A DNA stretch of 64,000 nt from Choristoneura fumiferana (GCF_025370935.1 NC_133499.1:835306-899305), one strand, 5' to 3'; counted from the stretch's first letter, positions 19,700-32,637 are shown. Made by a program: numbers and translations. Notes: a model not told the origin generated them from the letters alone.

Positions 19700-21790
19700 G
19701 ATCAATGGAAACTAGGCTTGGGTCAATGGGAAACCGTAAGATAAAAATATTACTATACTTATGCTAAATTAACTTAAGCTACTTAATTTTGCGGGAAAAC
19801 ATATTGTTTTTTACACTAAAAAAATCATACTACGTATTTAACACTATTTACAAGGTTTATAATACAGTTGAAACTTATTATTCACACTAGTCGAGCTTAT
19901 TATTTCATTACACATTACACAACATACAAAGTCCGATGAATTTCCCGCGAATGAACAGAGTTGACAGTTTTAGGGCAATGGATTCAGAAGCAAACAGCCA
20001 GAACCAAAGAGGATGGGAATTCAAATTGTTTTTATTCGAAATACTTGCACAAGTGCTTACCGCGATATTTTTAAAAGCTTTTCTTTAGCTTGCCCTGTTT
20101 GTTTATTTATCACTTCCAGTGGTCCGATCGACTTGAAATTTGGCATACTTTAATTATGTAAATTTCGTGACAATACAATAATCTGGTAGTGACATCTTGG
20201 TTGCCAGGATCGTCTCTGCAGGAGGGAACTCCTCAATAGTTAATAGTACTAACTTGAAATTGGTTATATATGTAGTTTAGACGACAATGCAAGTACAGTC
20301 AACAAAAGTACATTCGGCAAAAAAGCTTGTTTAACAATTTTTTTAACAAAAACTTATTACGAGCATCATAACTATTTGCAGTGTAGGTAATGTAACAGTT
20401 TGCTCGGGTGGAATCTTTCAACTCAAATTTGAAGTGGATATCTTCAACTGATTGAGCTGAAATTTTAAACGCATGTTGAATCCTATGACAATGCAATATT
20501 ATTATAACATGGACTTGATCTGATGATAAAGCTAGCGGGTGACCATAGGAACACTGTGATAAATGACACGACAACATCGAGTTCGGACTCGTTTGTTGTC
20601 TTGACGAGTACTTACCAGGGCCATAAAGTACAGTCAGAAAAAAAACCTATATTAGAAGAATTTTAAGAAAATCTTTTACTGAACTGTTTACGGAACCCTT
20701 CATGTACGAGTTCGACTCGCACTTGACCATTTTTTTCATGTTTTGCTGGCGTTTTGTCAGCGTTTTTTTGTGTTGGCTAAACCGATTTTGATAAGAAATA
20801 TTTAAGAACCATCGCAACAAAACCTGCTCTCAAATCGGTCCACCCGTTTAAGAGCTACGGTGCCAGACACACAGACACCCCTAATTTAACACCACTCTTT
20901 TAGCATCGGGGTTGATAAAATAAATATTTAAGTGGGGCTCCCAAGAACAAACGTGATATTTTTGGCGGTTTTTTGCTAATTTATAATGTTGGATATATAT
21001 ATATAGATAATACGGTACGGAACCAAGCAGTCGGGCCACAGAATATATAATAGTACTGGCATACAGAATGGACACGCTCCGCCCCGCACCGGTTCGAGTT
21101 ACTCCACCCCTCAAGCGCAGATTGTAGGAAAACCGTAGGAAAGCAGTCGGGCGCGCAACGCGATGTATGTCGGCCGCACCGTCGCACGGCACTAAGTTCG
21201 GGAGCAATAATACATATTACATACGATTTAACGATCGAATGTTCAGAGACAAATCCTTTAAAAGGAAATATTTTAGTGTAAGTAATCTTTAATTAATAAG
21301 GTCTCAAATGATTAAACCAATAACTTTAATTTATAAAACATTTATTTGTATTTATTTCCTAAAAACCCGAAAATCAGTCATATTCTAATAATTTGTCGCT
21401 CGTACAAAGTCACATAATTTTCCGTGAAATCCGCGCGCCGGCAGGTCATTGCTCGGCTCGGTGGCCGTGAGTCGCGAGCAAGCGCCAACTTGTCAGTGGG
21501 CGCGCGAGAAATTGAGGTTCCTACCCTGCCTACTTCCTTTTCTTAATAATAATGCTTTCTAAAAGTATCGCGATTAATACGACATGAAATAACTAATTAG
21601 GTACCGAATAATTAGTTCAAGTTTGTAGTCATATATTTATTGTAATGTAAAATAATAATGCTTAAATAGGTTTAAATAAAAATATATGATTAACGATTAC
21701 ATTTATTTACACATTTAAGCCATACCTACATACCCTATACTTAGTACTAGGGTTTTGCGATAGTCAGCCCTGTGTGTCTTACGCACACAT
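19700..21790. repeat. Gene-poor stretch with interspersed repeats
   Basis: 20090-20240 matches 27895-28060 (GCCCTGTTTGTT ... CAGGATCGTCTC). 20680-20880 carries the repeat with CCCGTTTAAGAGCTACGGTG, seen again at 37600, 58700-58910 and 61180-61330. 20285-20580 is AT-rich with an unremarkable open frame. Nothing recognisable as a gene. Confidence 0.45.
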
Positions 21791-22040
21791 TGACGCGTGT
21801 ACAGACGTCGTCGTGCCCGTGCCTATGTAGATTCCAGAACGCGTATTTTGTATGGCGTGGCCGCCCTGTGGTCGGGGCTGCGGTCGCACGCAGTTGGCGA
21901 CACGCTGCCGCGCGGGCATGTTAAACTGCGACAGGGCTGGTCAGTGGTCAGTGGTCACTCACCGCTCCCTGTAGTCGCGGTCGGTCGCGGTCGCGTCGCG
22001 GTCGCGGTCGCGGTCGCGCTGCTGGCACGCCGGCAAATAA
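21790..22040 (-). other. CpG-rich patch, possible first exon or promoter
   Basis: Strong local GC rise with a hexanucleotide run (GCGGTC)n at about 21985-22017. On the minus strand a GGGAGCG|GTGAGTGACC donor occurs near 21955. It could be a non-coding first exon of a minus gene. Only weak support. Confidence 0.25.
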
Positions 22041-22080
22041 TAATTAACATTTCATTCATTATCATTAAATTATATAGAAA

Positions 22081-23202
22081 CTAGCTTTTACCCGGGGCTT
22101 CGCACGCGTAAACTATTCGGTGTGGTAGCTGCAATTGAAATTTTCGTGATTTTACAAAATTCCCCTGGAAATTTCCAATATTTATATCGTGGTCTTCATT
22201 GAGGTTGTGTTGTGAATAACTGTACAAATTCAAGACTCTAAACCAGTGCTGAAGTTTCAAAATGTTTCCCTATCCAAATTCAAATGCAAAATTCAAATTC
22301 AAATCATTTATTCAGTAAATAGGCCGCAATTGGCACTTTTACATGTCATTTTTTATACTACCAGCGCTTTCGGAAAGACCATCATTGCCAAGAAGAATGC
22401 GCCGCAAGAAACTTGGCAGATAGTCATTTTTTCAAAATAAATAATTACAAATAAAATACTTAAAAATTACAGTATACAATTAAAGAAAAAAATACGAAAT
22501 AATAATAATAATACAGGGATGTATGGGGTCCCTTAATTAGTTATAAACCTATACCGTGGGAATATCGGGATAAAAAGTAGCGTACTTATGTGTTATTCCA
22601 GACCTACCAGGGCTACCTACATCCAAATTTCATGCCTCTAAGCCTAGCGGTTGTTATTTTGACATTTTATTTCTAGGTATCCGTGGTAATATCGGGTCAA
22701 AAAGTCGTCTATGTGTTTTTCTAGACATCCAGCTTCCTACATTCAAAATTTCATAACACTAAGCTCAGCGGTTAATATTTCAAGATTTTATCCCTATCCC
22801 GGGAATATCGGGATAAAAAGTAGCCTATGTGTTATTCCAGAGGTCCAGCTATCTACATACTAAATTTCATGGCTCTAAGCCCTGCGGTTATTATTTCAAG
22901 ATTTTATCCCTAGGTATCCCGTGGGAATATCGGGTCAAAAAGTCACCTATCTGTTATTCCAAACGTCTAGCTACCTACATACCAAATTTCATGACTCTAA
23001 GCTCAGAGGTTGTTATTTCGAGATTTTATCCCTATCCCGTGGGAATACCGGGATTAAAAGTGTCCTATGTTTTAATCCAAGTTATAAACTAACTTTTCGC
23101 CAAATTTCATCCAAATCCGTCCAGCCGTTTCAGCGTGAAAAAGTAACAAACATACTCACTCACTCACTCACTCACTCACAAACTTTCACATTTATAATAT
23201 TA
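22081..23202 (-). mobile_element. Helitron A with internal repeat array
   Basis: The minus 3' end is CTAG (22084-22081) followed by T. The 5' side (ATTATAAATGTGAAAG, then GTGAGTGAG runs) abuts the next Helitron. The inside holds about four units of roughly 120 bp containing CGTGGGAATATCGGG and CCAAATTTCATGACTCTAAG. Confidence 0.75.
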
Positions 23203-25029
23203 CTAGCTTTTACCCGCGGCTTCGCACGCGTAAACTATTCGGTGTGGTAGCTGCAATTGAAATTTTCGGGATTTTACAAAATTCCCCTGGAAATTTCCAA
23301 TATTTATATCGTGGTCTTCATTGAGGTTGTGTTGTGAATAACTGTACAAAATTCAAGACTCTAAACCCAGTGCTGAAGTTTCAAAATTTTTCCCTATCAA
23401 AATTCAAATGCAAAATTCAAATTCAAATCATTTATTCAGTAAATAGGCCGCAATGGGCACTTTTACATCTCATTTTTTAAACTACCAGCGCTTTCGGAAA
23501 GACCATCATTGCCAAGAAGAATGCGCCGCAAGAAACTTGGCACAGTCATTTTTTCAAAATAAAATAATTACAAATAAAACACTTAAAAACTACAGTATAC
23601 AATTAAAGAAAAAAATACAAAATAATAATAATAATAATACGGGGATGTATGGGGTCCCTTAGTTACAAAACTATCCCGTGGGAATATCGGGATAAAAGTA
23701 GCGTACTTATGTGTTATTCCAGACATACGGCTACCTACATCCGAATTTCATGCCTCTAAGCCTAGCGGTTGTTATTTCGACATTTTATTCCTAGGTATCC
23801 CGTGGTAATATCGGGTCAAAAAGTCATCTATGTGTTTTTCTAGACATCCAGCTTCCTACATACCAAATTTCATGACTCTAAGCTCAGCGGTTAATATTTC
23901 AAGATTTTATCCCTATCCCGATGGAATATCGGGGTAAAAAATAGATTATTTGTTATTCCACAGGTCCAGCTACCTATATACCAAATTTCATGGCTCTTAG
24001 CCCAGTGGTTGTTATTTCGAGATTTTATCCCTAGGTATCCCGTGGTAATATCGGGTCAAAAAGTCGCTTATGTGTTATTTCAGACGTCTAGCTACCTACA
24101 TACCAAATTTCATGACTCTAAGCCCAGCGGTTATTATTTCAAGATTTTATCCCTATCCCGTGGGAATATCGGGATAAAAATTAGCCTGTGTGTTATTCCA
24201 GAGGTCCAGCTACCTACATACCAAAATTCATGGCTCTAAACCCAGTGGTTGTTATTTAGAGATTTTATCCCTAGGTATCCCGTGGGAATATCGAGTCAAA
24301 AAGTCCCTTACGTGTTGTTCCAGACGTCTAGTTATTTACATACCAAATTTCATGACTCTAAGCCCAGCGGTTATTATTTCAAGATTTTATCCCTATCCCG
24401 TGGGAATATCGGGATAAAAAGTAGGCTATGTTTTATTCCATAATTTCCAGCTATCTACATACCAAATTTCAGGGCTCTAAGCCCAGCGGTTATTAGTTCA
24501 AGATTTTATCCCTATGTCGTGGGAATATCGAGTCAAAAAGTCCCTTACGTGTTATTCCAGACGTCTAGTTATTTACATACCAAATTTCATGACTCTAAGC
24601 CCAGCGGTTATTATTTCGAGATTTTATCCCTATCCCGTGGGAATATCGGAATAAAAAGTAGCCTATGTTTTATTCCAGATGTTCAGCTATCTACATACTA
24701 AATTTCAGGGCTCTAAGCCCAGCGGTTATTAGTTTAAGATTTTATCCCTATCCCGTGGGATAAAAAGTAGCATATGTGTTATTTCAAACGTCCAGCTACC
24801 TACTTATCAAATTTCATGTTTCTAAGCCCAGCGGTTGATATTTCGAGATTTTATCCCTATCCCGTGGGAATATCGGGATAAAAAGTAGCCTATGTTTTAT
24901 TCCAGATGTTCAGCTATCTACATACCAAATTTCATCCAAATCCGTCCAGCCGTTTCAGCGTGAAAGAGTAACAAACATACTCACTCACTCACTCACTCAC
25001 AAACTTTCGCATTTATAATATTAGTAGGA
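23203..25029 (-). mobile_element. Helitron B with about eleven internal units
   Basis: Complete: the minus strand starts TCCTACTAATATTATAAATG at 25029 and ends CTAG at 23206-23203. It carries a long array of units of about 115-125 bp, alternating two subtypes (TATCGGGATAAAAAGTAGCC and TATCGGGTCAAAAAGTC). Short open frames in it are repeats of one unit, not genes. Confidence 0.8.
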
Positions 25030-25390
25030 CTAGCTTCTGCCCGCGACTTCGTCCGCTTGAAATAGTAATTTTGGGAAGTATTTAATTTATATAGGATACC
25101 TATTCTGCCAATAATAGTACATAGAAACTTCTACGGTTTACCAAAAATAACCTATTTTAGTACATTGCTACAAATATAAACTATTTTTTTTTTGTTCTTC
25201 CATACATCCATCCATCCGATGTTCTTTGGTAAAACATAAATATTTTGCGGGTAGCCATATTTTAGCAATACGACGTGTATTCTACCCTGCCAACACAAAA
25301 GGACTAATTCTTCATAGTGAACTATTGACACCTTACGTCCTTTATTGTAAGTCAAGGCATTTTTACTAAGCATAGCTACACATATTTCCG
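25030..25390 (-). mobile_element. Helitron C, older relative, truncated
   Basis: The 3' end is CTAG (25033-25030) with GCCCGCGACTTCGTCCGC beside it; no array, and the 5' start is not visible. Helitron B starts immediately next to this end. Confidence 0.55.
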
Positions 25391-25391
25391 A

Positions 25392-26741
25392 CTAGCTTTT
25401 ACCCGCGGCTTCGCACGCGTAAACTATTCGGTGTGGTAGCTGCAATTGAAATTTTCGGGATTTTACAAAATTCCCCTGGAAATTTCCAATATTTATATCG
25501 TGGTCTTCATTGAGGTTGTGTTGTGAATAACTGTACAAAATTCAAGACTCTAAACCCAGTGCTGAAGTTTCAAATTTTTTCCCTATCCAAATTCAAATGC
25601 AAAATTCAACTTCAAATCATTTACTCAGTAAATAGGCCGCGGGCACTTTTACACGTCATTTTTTATACTACCAGCGCTTTCGGAAAGACCATCATTGCCA
25701 AGAAGAATGCGTCGCAAGAAACTTGGCAGAAAGTCATTTTTTCAAAATAAAATAATTACAAATAAAATACTTAAAAACTACAGTATACAATTAAAGAAAA
25801 AAATACGAAATAATAATAATAATAATACAGGGATGTATGGGGTCCCTTAGTTACAAAACTATACCGTGGGAATATCGGGATAAAAAGTAGCGTACATATG
25901 TGTTATTCCAGACATACGGCTACCTTCATCCAAATTTCATGCCTATAAGCCTAGCGGTTGTTATTTCGACATTTTATTCCTAGGTATCCCGTGGTAATAT
26001 CGGGTCAAAAAGTCGTCTATGTGTTTTTCTAGATATCCAGCTTCCTACATACACCTGGTGTTGCAGGTGTCTATGGGCGGTGGTGATCTCTTACCATCAG
26101 GAGACCCACTTGCTCGTTTGCCATCCAGTCAAATAAAAATAAATACCAAATAATAAATAAATAATAAATAATAAATACCAAATTTCATGACTCTAAGCTC
26201 AGCGGTTAATATTTCAAGATTGTATTCCTATCCCGTGGGAATATCGGGGTAAAAAATAGATTATGTGTTATTCTAGAGATCCAGCTACCTACATACCAAA
26301 TTTCATGGCTCTAAGCCCAGTGGTTGTTATTTCGAGATTTTATCCCTAGGTATCCCGTGGGAATATCGGGTCCAAAAGTCGCTTATGTGTTATTCCAGAC
26401 GTCTAGCTACCTACATACCAAATTTCATGACTCTAAGCCCAGCGGTTAGTATTTCAAGATTTTATCCCTATCCCGTGGGAATATCGGGGTAAAAAATAGC
26501 CTATGTGTTATTCCAGAGGTCCAGCTACCTACATACTAAATTTCATGGCTCTTAGCCCTGCGGTTGTTATTTAAAGATTTTATCCCTAGGTATCCCGTGG
26601 GAATATCGGGTCAAAAAGTCACCTATCTGTTATTCCAGACGTCCAACTACCTACATACCAAATTTCATGACTCTAAGCCCAGAGGTTGTTATTTCGAGAT
26701 TTTATCCCTATCCCGTGGGAATACCGGGATAAAAAGTATCC
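25392..26741 (-). mobile_element. Helitron D with internal array, 5' truncated
   Basis: CTAG at 25395-25392, the same tail as A and B, then about seven array units to 26741, where it breaks into unrelated sequence. A SINE/LINE tail sits in it at 26047-26145. Confidence 0.7.
26047..26145 (+). mobile_element. SINE/LINE 3' tail fragment
   Basis: Reads CTGGTGTTGCAGGTGTCTAT ... TTGCCATCCAGTC then an A-rich tail with AAATA units. The same sequence ends the fuller copy at 63170-63446. Confidence 0.65.
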
Positions 26742-27020
26742 TGCTGGCAACTCTGCTCCCACTAGTACATGTACTTTTGTCAGCAAGTGATGCAGCCTAT
26801 TTCTTGCGCTTGCGTCGCAGTCAATTACTCATTGTTATTTGCGAAGAGATCGAGACAGGTTGAGGCAACAAAGATACGGAAGTTATTCAAAAATAAAGAT
26901 ATAATTTAGAATCAAAAATTGGAGATAATAATAGTTTGCTGTGGAAGTAACTTTGCTGAACAAACTGTAAGTATTTTCATTATTTTTAATCCGCGACGCA
27001 AAATGGGTTTTTCCAACTTT
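26742..27020 (+). repeat. 280-bp unit duplicated at 62251-62520
   Basis: Long, well-conserved block (GCTGGCAACTCTGCTCCCAC to TTTTAATCC) with only scattered differences from the second copy. It contains AACAAACT|GTAAGTATT, a donor-like site. In both places it is followed by the GGGTTCCGTAGCC family. Identity unknown. Confidence 0.7.
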
Positions 27021-27110
27021 TGGTTGGTTAGGCTAGGTTATTATTACAAGCTTTATCTAGTTTTAGCTTCCCTGATATTTGGCCCACTTCCTGTGGGCGG
27101 ATCGATTTGA

Positions 27111-27890
27111 AAAAAAAACTGGCCTAGATAGGGTTCCGTAGCCAATACGAAAAAAATCAAGTAATATTATGTGCGTTATAACACAATTAAAACACTTGAC
27201 TGTAGAGTCTTAAAATGTATTACCAGAAAAAGAGCGTATATCTTCACGGCACTTGCGTCCTTTTGTTGAGGAGCGCAGTTTTTCGGCAATAACTCAAAAA
27301 TGGTATATCCGATCATGTTCAAACCAATTTTTGTTGAAAGTATTTATTAAGCGTTACCTTTCCATATTTTTTGCATATTTTTGGACAAACGGTTTACAGG
27401 ATAGAGCCCCCCTCTATATTTTTGCTACTTTGAAAGCGATTATTTCCGGAAATCTTCACTTAATCAATTTTTTTTTGAGAAACCTGAGTGCTATCGAACA
27501 ACGTGCCACACGTTAAGCGATAAAAAATTTTTTTTTTTTCAATTTCTGTTTCTTGTATGAAGTGCCCCCTCCCCCCTCTATCTTGTAAACCGTTTGTCCA
27601 AAAAATATGCAAAAAAATATGGAAAGGTAACGCTTAATAATAAATACTTTCAACGAAAATTGGTTTCAACATGATCGGATATACCGTTTTTGAGTTATTG
27701 CCGAAAAACTGCGCTCCTCAACAAAAGGACGCAGTGCCGTGAAGATACGCTCTTTTTCTGGTAATAGATTTTAAGACTGTAGTAAGTGTTTTAATTGTGT
27801 TATAACGCACATAATATTATTTGTTTTTTTTTCGTAATGGCTACGGAACCCTATCTTGGGCGTGTCCGACACGCTCTTGGCCGGTTTTTT
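27111..27890. mobile_element. Large foldback element
   Basis: Inverted arms of about 310 bp (27111-27425 and 27565-27890), near-perfect, starting in AGGGTTCCGTAGCC and ending GGCTACGGAACCCT plus CGACACGCTCTTGGCC. A single strand would form a long hairpin. No frame. Confidence 0.85.
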
Positions 27891-27894
27891 TTAT

Positions 27895-28130
27895 TTAGCT
27901 CGCCCTGTTTGTTCGGTCAAAGCTTGGCAGCTAATTTGACCCATGCACTTCTAGTGGTCGGATTGACTTGAAATTTGGCAAACTTATGTAAATCTGGTGA
28001 CAATACAATAACCTGGCAGTGAAATCCTGGTAGTCCAACCAGGATCGTCTCCGCAGGACGGAACTCCTCAACGGTTTTTATGCATCGATGAGCAATTTTG
28101 GTACGGAGCTACGGAAATGTAGTTTAGTTA
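27895..28130 (+). repeat. Interspersed repeat
   Basis: Matches 20090-20240; key words GCCCTGTTTGTT, GACTTGAAATTTGGCA and CAGGATCGTCTCCGCAGGA. Class unknown. Confidence 0.5.
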
Positions 28131-28136
28131 GATGAC

Positions 28137-28493
28137 ATGAGGGCTATCGTTTTTTGTCTCACTAGATGGCGCACTGTTGCGTGAGATTTTTAAGTATGGC
28201 TTTCAAAGTTTGTTATTACGGGCGTGAAAACAAAGTTTAGATTAAAATCATATTTAATACACCTTAAAACCGTACCATAAAAATATGGAGCATGCCACAG
28301 TGTTGCATCTCCCCGTTTTGTTTTGCTCCCCGAAAGACAAAACTGTCTCAAAACACAGACATTCATTGCCCAGGAACGCATATTTGCCATAATTAATTTC
28401 AGATATTGCAAAATATTCACAAAATTATTCTAATTATAAATAAACCCGCGTAGCTCACTCAAAAACTATGAGATTTGACATTTCGGAGACCTC
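28137..28493. mobile_element. ATGAGGGCTATCG MITE, left part, split by a LINE
   Basis: 357 bp of a roughly 430-bp family. Its remaining 50 bp are at 35629-35678, so the LINE at 28494-35628 inserted into it. Other copies are at 39935, 48990, 49632, 56741 and 60511. Confidence 0.8.
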
Positions 28494-28727
28494 TATTTTT
28501 TTATTTTATTTATTTATTTATTGCAACCATGGTATTTATAAGATATTCTTAATTATAGCCAGTACAAACATGGACCCTACAAGGGCGTAGCAACATTTAT
28601 ATTTATTAACATAATTCTTTTATTACATATTTATAAAACATTAACATATCTTACATCTATACATATCTTACATTTATTATACCTACTTATATTATTTAGT
28701 ATTCCATAAATGTGGATCGCCTAGTTC

Positions 28728-31321
28728 CTATTCCATAAACTCCTGAAGAGAGTAGGGACATATGTCTATGAGATATGCTTTCAGCTTATTGACAAAAGTC
28801 ATATAATTTTCTTCTTCAGCTATAACTTTCGGAATTTTGTTGAAAATTTTTATAGCCATTGCATGTGGGCCTTTCGTAGTCATTTTTAACTTAGCTGGAA
28901 TGGCCATTACTAATTTATGCCTATTGCGCAAGTTATGCTCTTCTTTATATATGTTTTTAGGTTTATTGTACAAGTTTTTGTGTTTCCGAACAAATTTACA
29001 GGTTTCCAGGATGTATAGTGAAGTTAGTGTTAAAATTTTTAATTTTGAAAAATATGGTCTACAGCTTTCACGGTTTTTTATATTAGTTAGTACCCTTATG
29101 CATCTCTTCTGCAATAAAAATAGGTCTTCGACATTTACACTATTGCCCCACAGTATTATACCGTATTGGAGCCATGCCTGGGCAAAAGCATGATAAGCGC
29201 AGATTGCAGTCTTTAAGTCAGTGTTTATCTTTATTTGTCTGAGTGCGTAAGCAAATCTAGCCAATTTAACAGCAATGGTTTCAATGTGGGCTTTCCAGTT
29301 AATGTTTTCGTCTATATTTAAACCAAGCAGTGTACAATTCTTTGTGAAGTCAATTTTGTTATTTTGGTAAAAATAATCAATTTTTAAAGGTAATCTCTGG
29401 TATGGTCTAAATTGAATCAGATTAGTTTTTAGCAAATTTACTTTAAGGTTATGATCTTCCAGCCAGGATAAAACTATATCAAAAATAGTATCTAGGGATC
29501 TTGTAAATTCATTACCATTTTCACTGGAGAACATAATAGAGATGTCATCTGCATATAGTAAGGATTTAATGCCGTTTTTACTTAGTTCCTTTGGTAGGTC
29601 GTTAATATATAATAGAAATAATATACATCCCAGTACACTTCCCTGTGGAATTGAACAAGCAGTGTATGTTAAGCTGGAGCGTACTTTTGTTATTGTTCTA
29701 TTCTTATCATCGAGGAATTTGATTTCAACACATTGTTTGCGGTTTTTGAGGTAAGAGGCAAACCATTTGTGCGCGGCGCCGCGAATACCTATTCCGTGGA
29801 GTTTATTTAAAAGAATGTCATGTTGAATTCGATCGTACGCTTTACTCATGTCCAAAAACAGTCCAAATACATGTTTCTTACTTTCTACCAGTCCTAGCAC
29901 TTCGTTGACAAATTTGTAAACTGTCAGAGTTGTAGATCTTTGTTTTCTGAAACCATATTGGCGTTCATCAAATACATCATATTTATTGCAGAATGAAGTC
30001 AAGCGTTCCGCCATTATTGCTTCAAATATTTTTGAAAACGTGCTAAGTAGAGCAATGGGCCGGTGCTCTTCGGGATTTGTCAGGTCTCCTTTTTTTGGGA
30101 TAGGTTTTATGAGCGCCATTTTTAGCTTTTCAGGAAAAACTCCAGAAGTAAAAGATTGGTTTATTAGATCCGTAAGTGGAATAGTAAGTTCTCTAGCACA
30201 TTTTTTTATAAGTATAGGGGGTATTTCGTCGATTCCAAAACTGGTTTTATTTTTTAACTGTTTTATGCATTTATATGTCTCATGAGGGAGGACAGGCGAT
30301 AAGAAAAAAGTGTTGATAGTGGGGTTTATGACTGGCCGACCTCGCGGTTTGTTGTCGGAATTGTTTAATCCTACGGATGCAAAAAAGGTATTTAATGTAT
30401 CGGACACTAGCAGCGGATCACCAGTTACAGTTCCATTTACATTTAGTCTTAAATTTTCTTTTGTTTTTATTTTCTTTTTACCTGTTTGCTCATTTACTAT
30501 CTGCCAAACCGTTCTGATTTTATTGTTAGATTTATTTATTTTATTTATATTAACTTTTTTTTTTGAAATAATTATGGTTTTTTTTAGAATTTTATCATAA
30601 ATTTTGAAGTGTTTTTTTAATACTGGGTCGCTGGTTTGATTTAATAGTATTCTAAGTTGACGTTTGTGTTTACATGACACTTTTATTCCACGGCTTAGCC
30701 ACAATCTTTTTGGTTTGGGTTTTAATTTAATTTTTTTTTCAGGGATGCATCGATCAAGCACATTTTTTATTTCAGTATGAAACCTATCAAAGTTCTCATC
30801 AATCGAATGGTATGGGGAGATAGTAGATGTCCAGTCTAGATTTTGCAACTCTTTTTTAAATGTTTCCATGTTTTTTTCTGTGAAGTGTCTTTTAAAACAA
30901 GAATATCTACATCGCTGAGCTTTTGCTATATCGGATATCTTTTGAGTTGTAACTAAAACTCCTTTGTGATCCGAGAACCCAAAATCCACCACATCCACAC
31001 CCAAACCGTTAATATTAAAATTAGTAAACAAAACATCCAGACAAGTTTTCGACCCTAGTGTCACTCTAGTAGGTTCCACAACATGCTGATAAAAATTACA
31101 ATTTCTAAAAAGGTTTAACAAGTCTCGAGATTGTGTTGTAGTTTTAAGCATGTCAATATTCAAATCACCGCCTATAATGACATTTTTCCTACTGTACTTA
31201 ATAGTTACAAATTGCATTAGTCTATCTAATTGTTCAAAAAATAAGTCGGGTCTGCGGGCGTTATTTGGCCAGTATATAACAATTAATACAAGATTTGACT
31301 TACAAATTTCAATTGCGCAAG
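28728..31321 (-). CDS. LINE ORF2, endonuclease C-part and reverse transcriptase
   Basis: Long open frame of over 829 residues. It begins within the AP-like endonuclease (VIIGGDLNID; SDHKG), then has a full RT with PIPKKG, SIPQGSVLGCILFLLYIND and catalytic LLYADDIS, and the thumb YGIILWGNS. The frame is intact up to the junction with the DNA transposon at 31321/31322, beyond which the N-terminal endonuclease continues at 32646. The role is target-primed reverse transcription. Frame integrity suggests the LINE was young when interrupted. Confidence 0.9.
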
Positions 31322-32637
31322 CTTAGATGAATGATTGGTCTCGCGCGCTCGCTCGACTAGATACCGCCGGCGTACTTGTCAAATGCGGCAACAAATAGTA
31401 CGCCGAAATCGGCGTACCTGAGCCCGAGGCGAGTCAGTCGCCTTGCAAACTGTGCGTAATGTGCATGTCCCGAATTTTTGTTAAATTTTGGTCATAAACC
31501 GAAGTAAAATGCCAGTTTTCGCAGTGAAACTGTTTAAAAATAATACTACAAGAAATAAGAAGGACACTGGGATCACATACCATCAGTAAATATCGTATAA
31601 TTTCGAAATTACAAAATAAAATAACATGAACCCTAAACGCCATTCTGTGTTGCCGCGTACACAAGAATCAAATTCCCCGTGGTTTGAGATTTTAATAAAT
31701 TGAATTTTATTGTTATCATCATTAAATGATGATAAATTTTAATAACTTATTTTATTTAAGTATCTAACGTAATTATTATATATACATAACCTAGTTCTAT
31801 ATTATTTAATGTTTATCTTTGTGATATTATACACTGAACGTGTATAAATTGTTACCCGACACTATTTAAGGGGTGAATGTGTCTTAAAATTAAAAATGTT
31901 TTTCGTCTTCCCAGTCAAAAGCCCGATCAGCTGATTTACTTAGGCATTACGGGAAACGAAACAAATTTTTTTTCGTATTTCTACCCATTTTCCTGAAATG
32001 TTAACTTTTACCCGACTGCCCGAAGGAGGGTTATGTTTTTCAAGCGTATGTATGTAAGTATGTATGTATGCATGTACCTATGTATGTATATTTTGTAAAC
32101 AATTATTTGTATTTTAGTCTTAATTAACCTGTACATTATATTAGGTTTAACTATAGGTGCAACGTGTTAAGTACGCAAAACTTCTTAGTTGGTGACTCAG
32201 TCCATGAATTTTCAGTAATAATTTGTAAATATTGAATGTCCTTAAATATATATATTTTTTAATTAAAAGTGAGGCCTGATCATTGATATACCTACATCAT
32301 ACCTACCATTTTTTTAAAGAAGAAACCTACGCCTAACCTATACACAAACATATTAATACATTCACTCTTAATTACTTCTTAATTTCTAAGTATTTCCCAA
32401 GATACATTTTGTAACCAATGACTTAATAGACCACAGAATAATTTATTTTCCCAATAATTCAGGTAACAGTGGAGCAGCTGGCAACACAATTCGTCACGCA
32501 TACTAACATCCGTGCAAATTGTCTTACACCGTTCTTACGCACACTACAATATTGAGTTGCCGCATTCACGAACGTTTTGTTTTTAATTAGCGCGGTATCT
32601 AGTCGAGCGAGCGCGCGAGACCAATCATTCATCTAAG
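31322..32637. mobile_element. TIR DNA transposon inserted in the LINE
   Basis: 1316 bp with perfect 46-bp terminal inverted repeats starting CTTAGATGAATGATTGG, rich in CGCG, and an exact 8-bp target duplication TGCGCAAG (31314-31321 and 32638-32645). No transposase frame seen, so non-autonomous. An 8-bp duplication fits hAT, P or Merlin, but the CTTAG end is not typical of the first. Confidence 0.9.

Noticed and set aside
20299..20577. 92-residue minus frame
   Set aside because: Parts of the sequence recur near 35690 and it has no domain; likely repeat.
22829..24701. Many similar frames with LPTYQ/YLHTKFHDSKP
   Set aside because: They are the same short Helitron array unit read again and again, on the strand opposite to the element; not genes.
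23660..24950. CRISPR-like regular spacing of repeats
   Set aside because: Units are contiguous ~120-bp tandem copies in a Helitron of an animal genome, with no spacers or cas genes.
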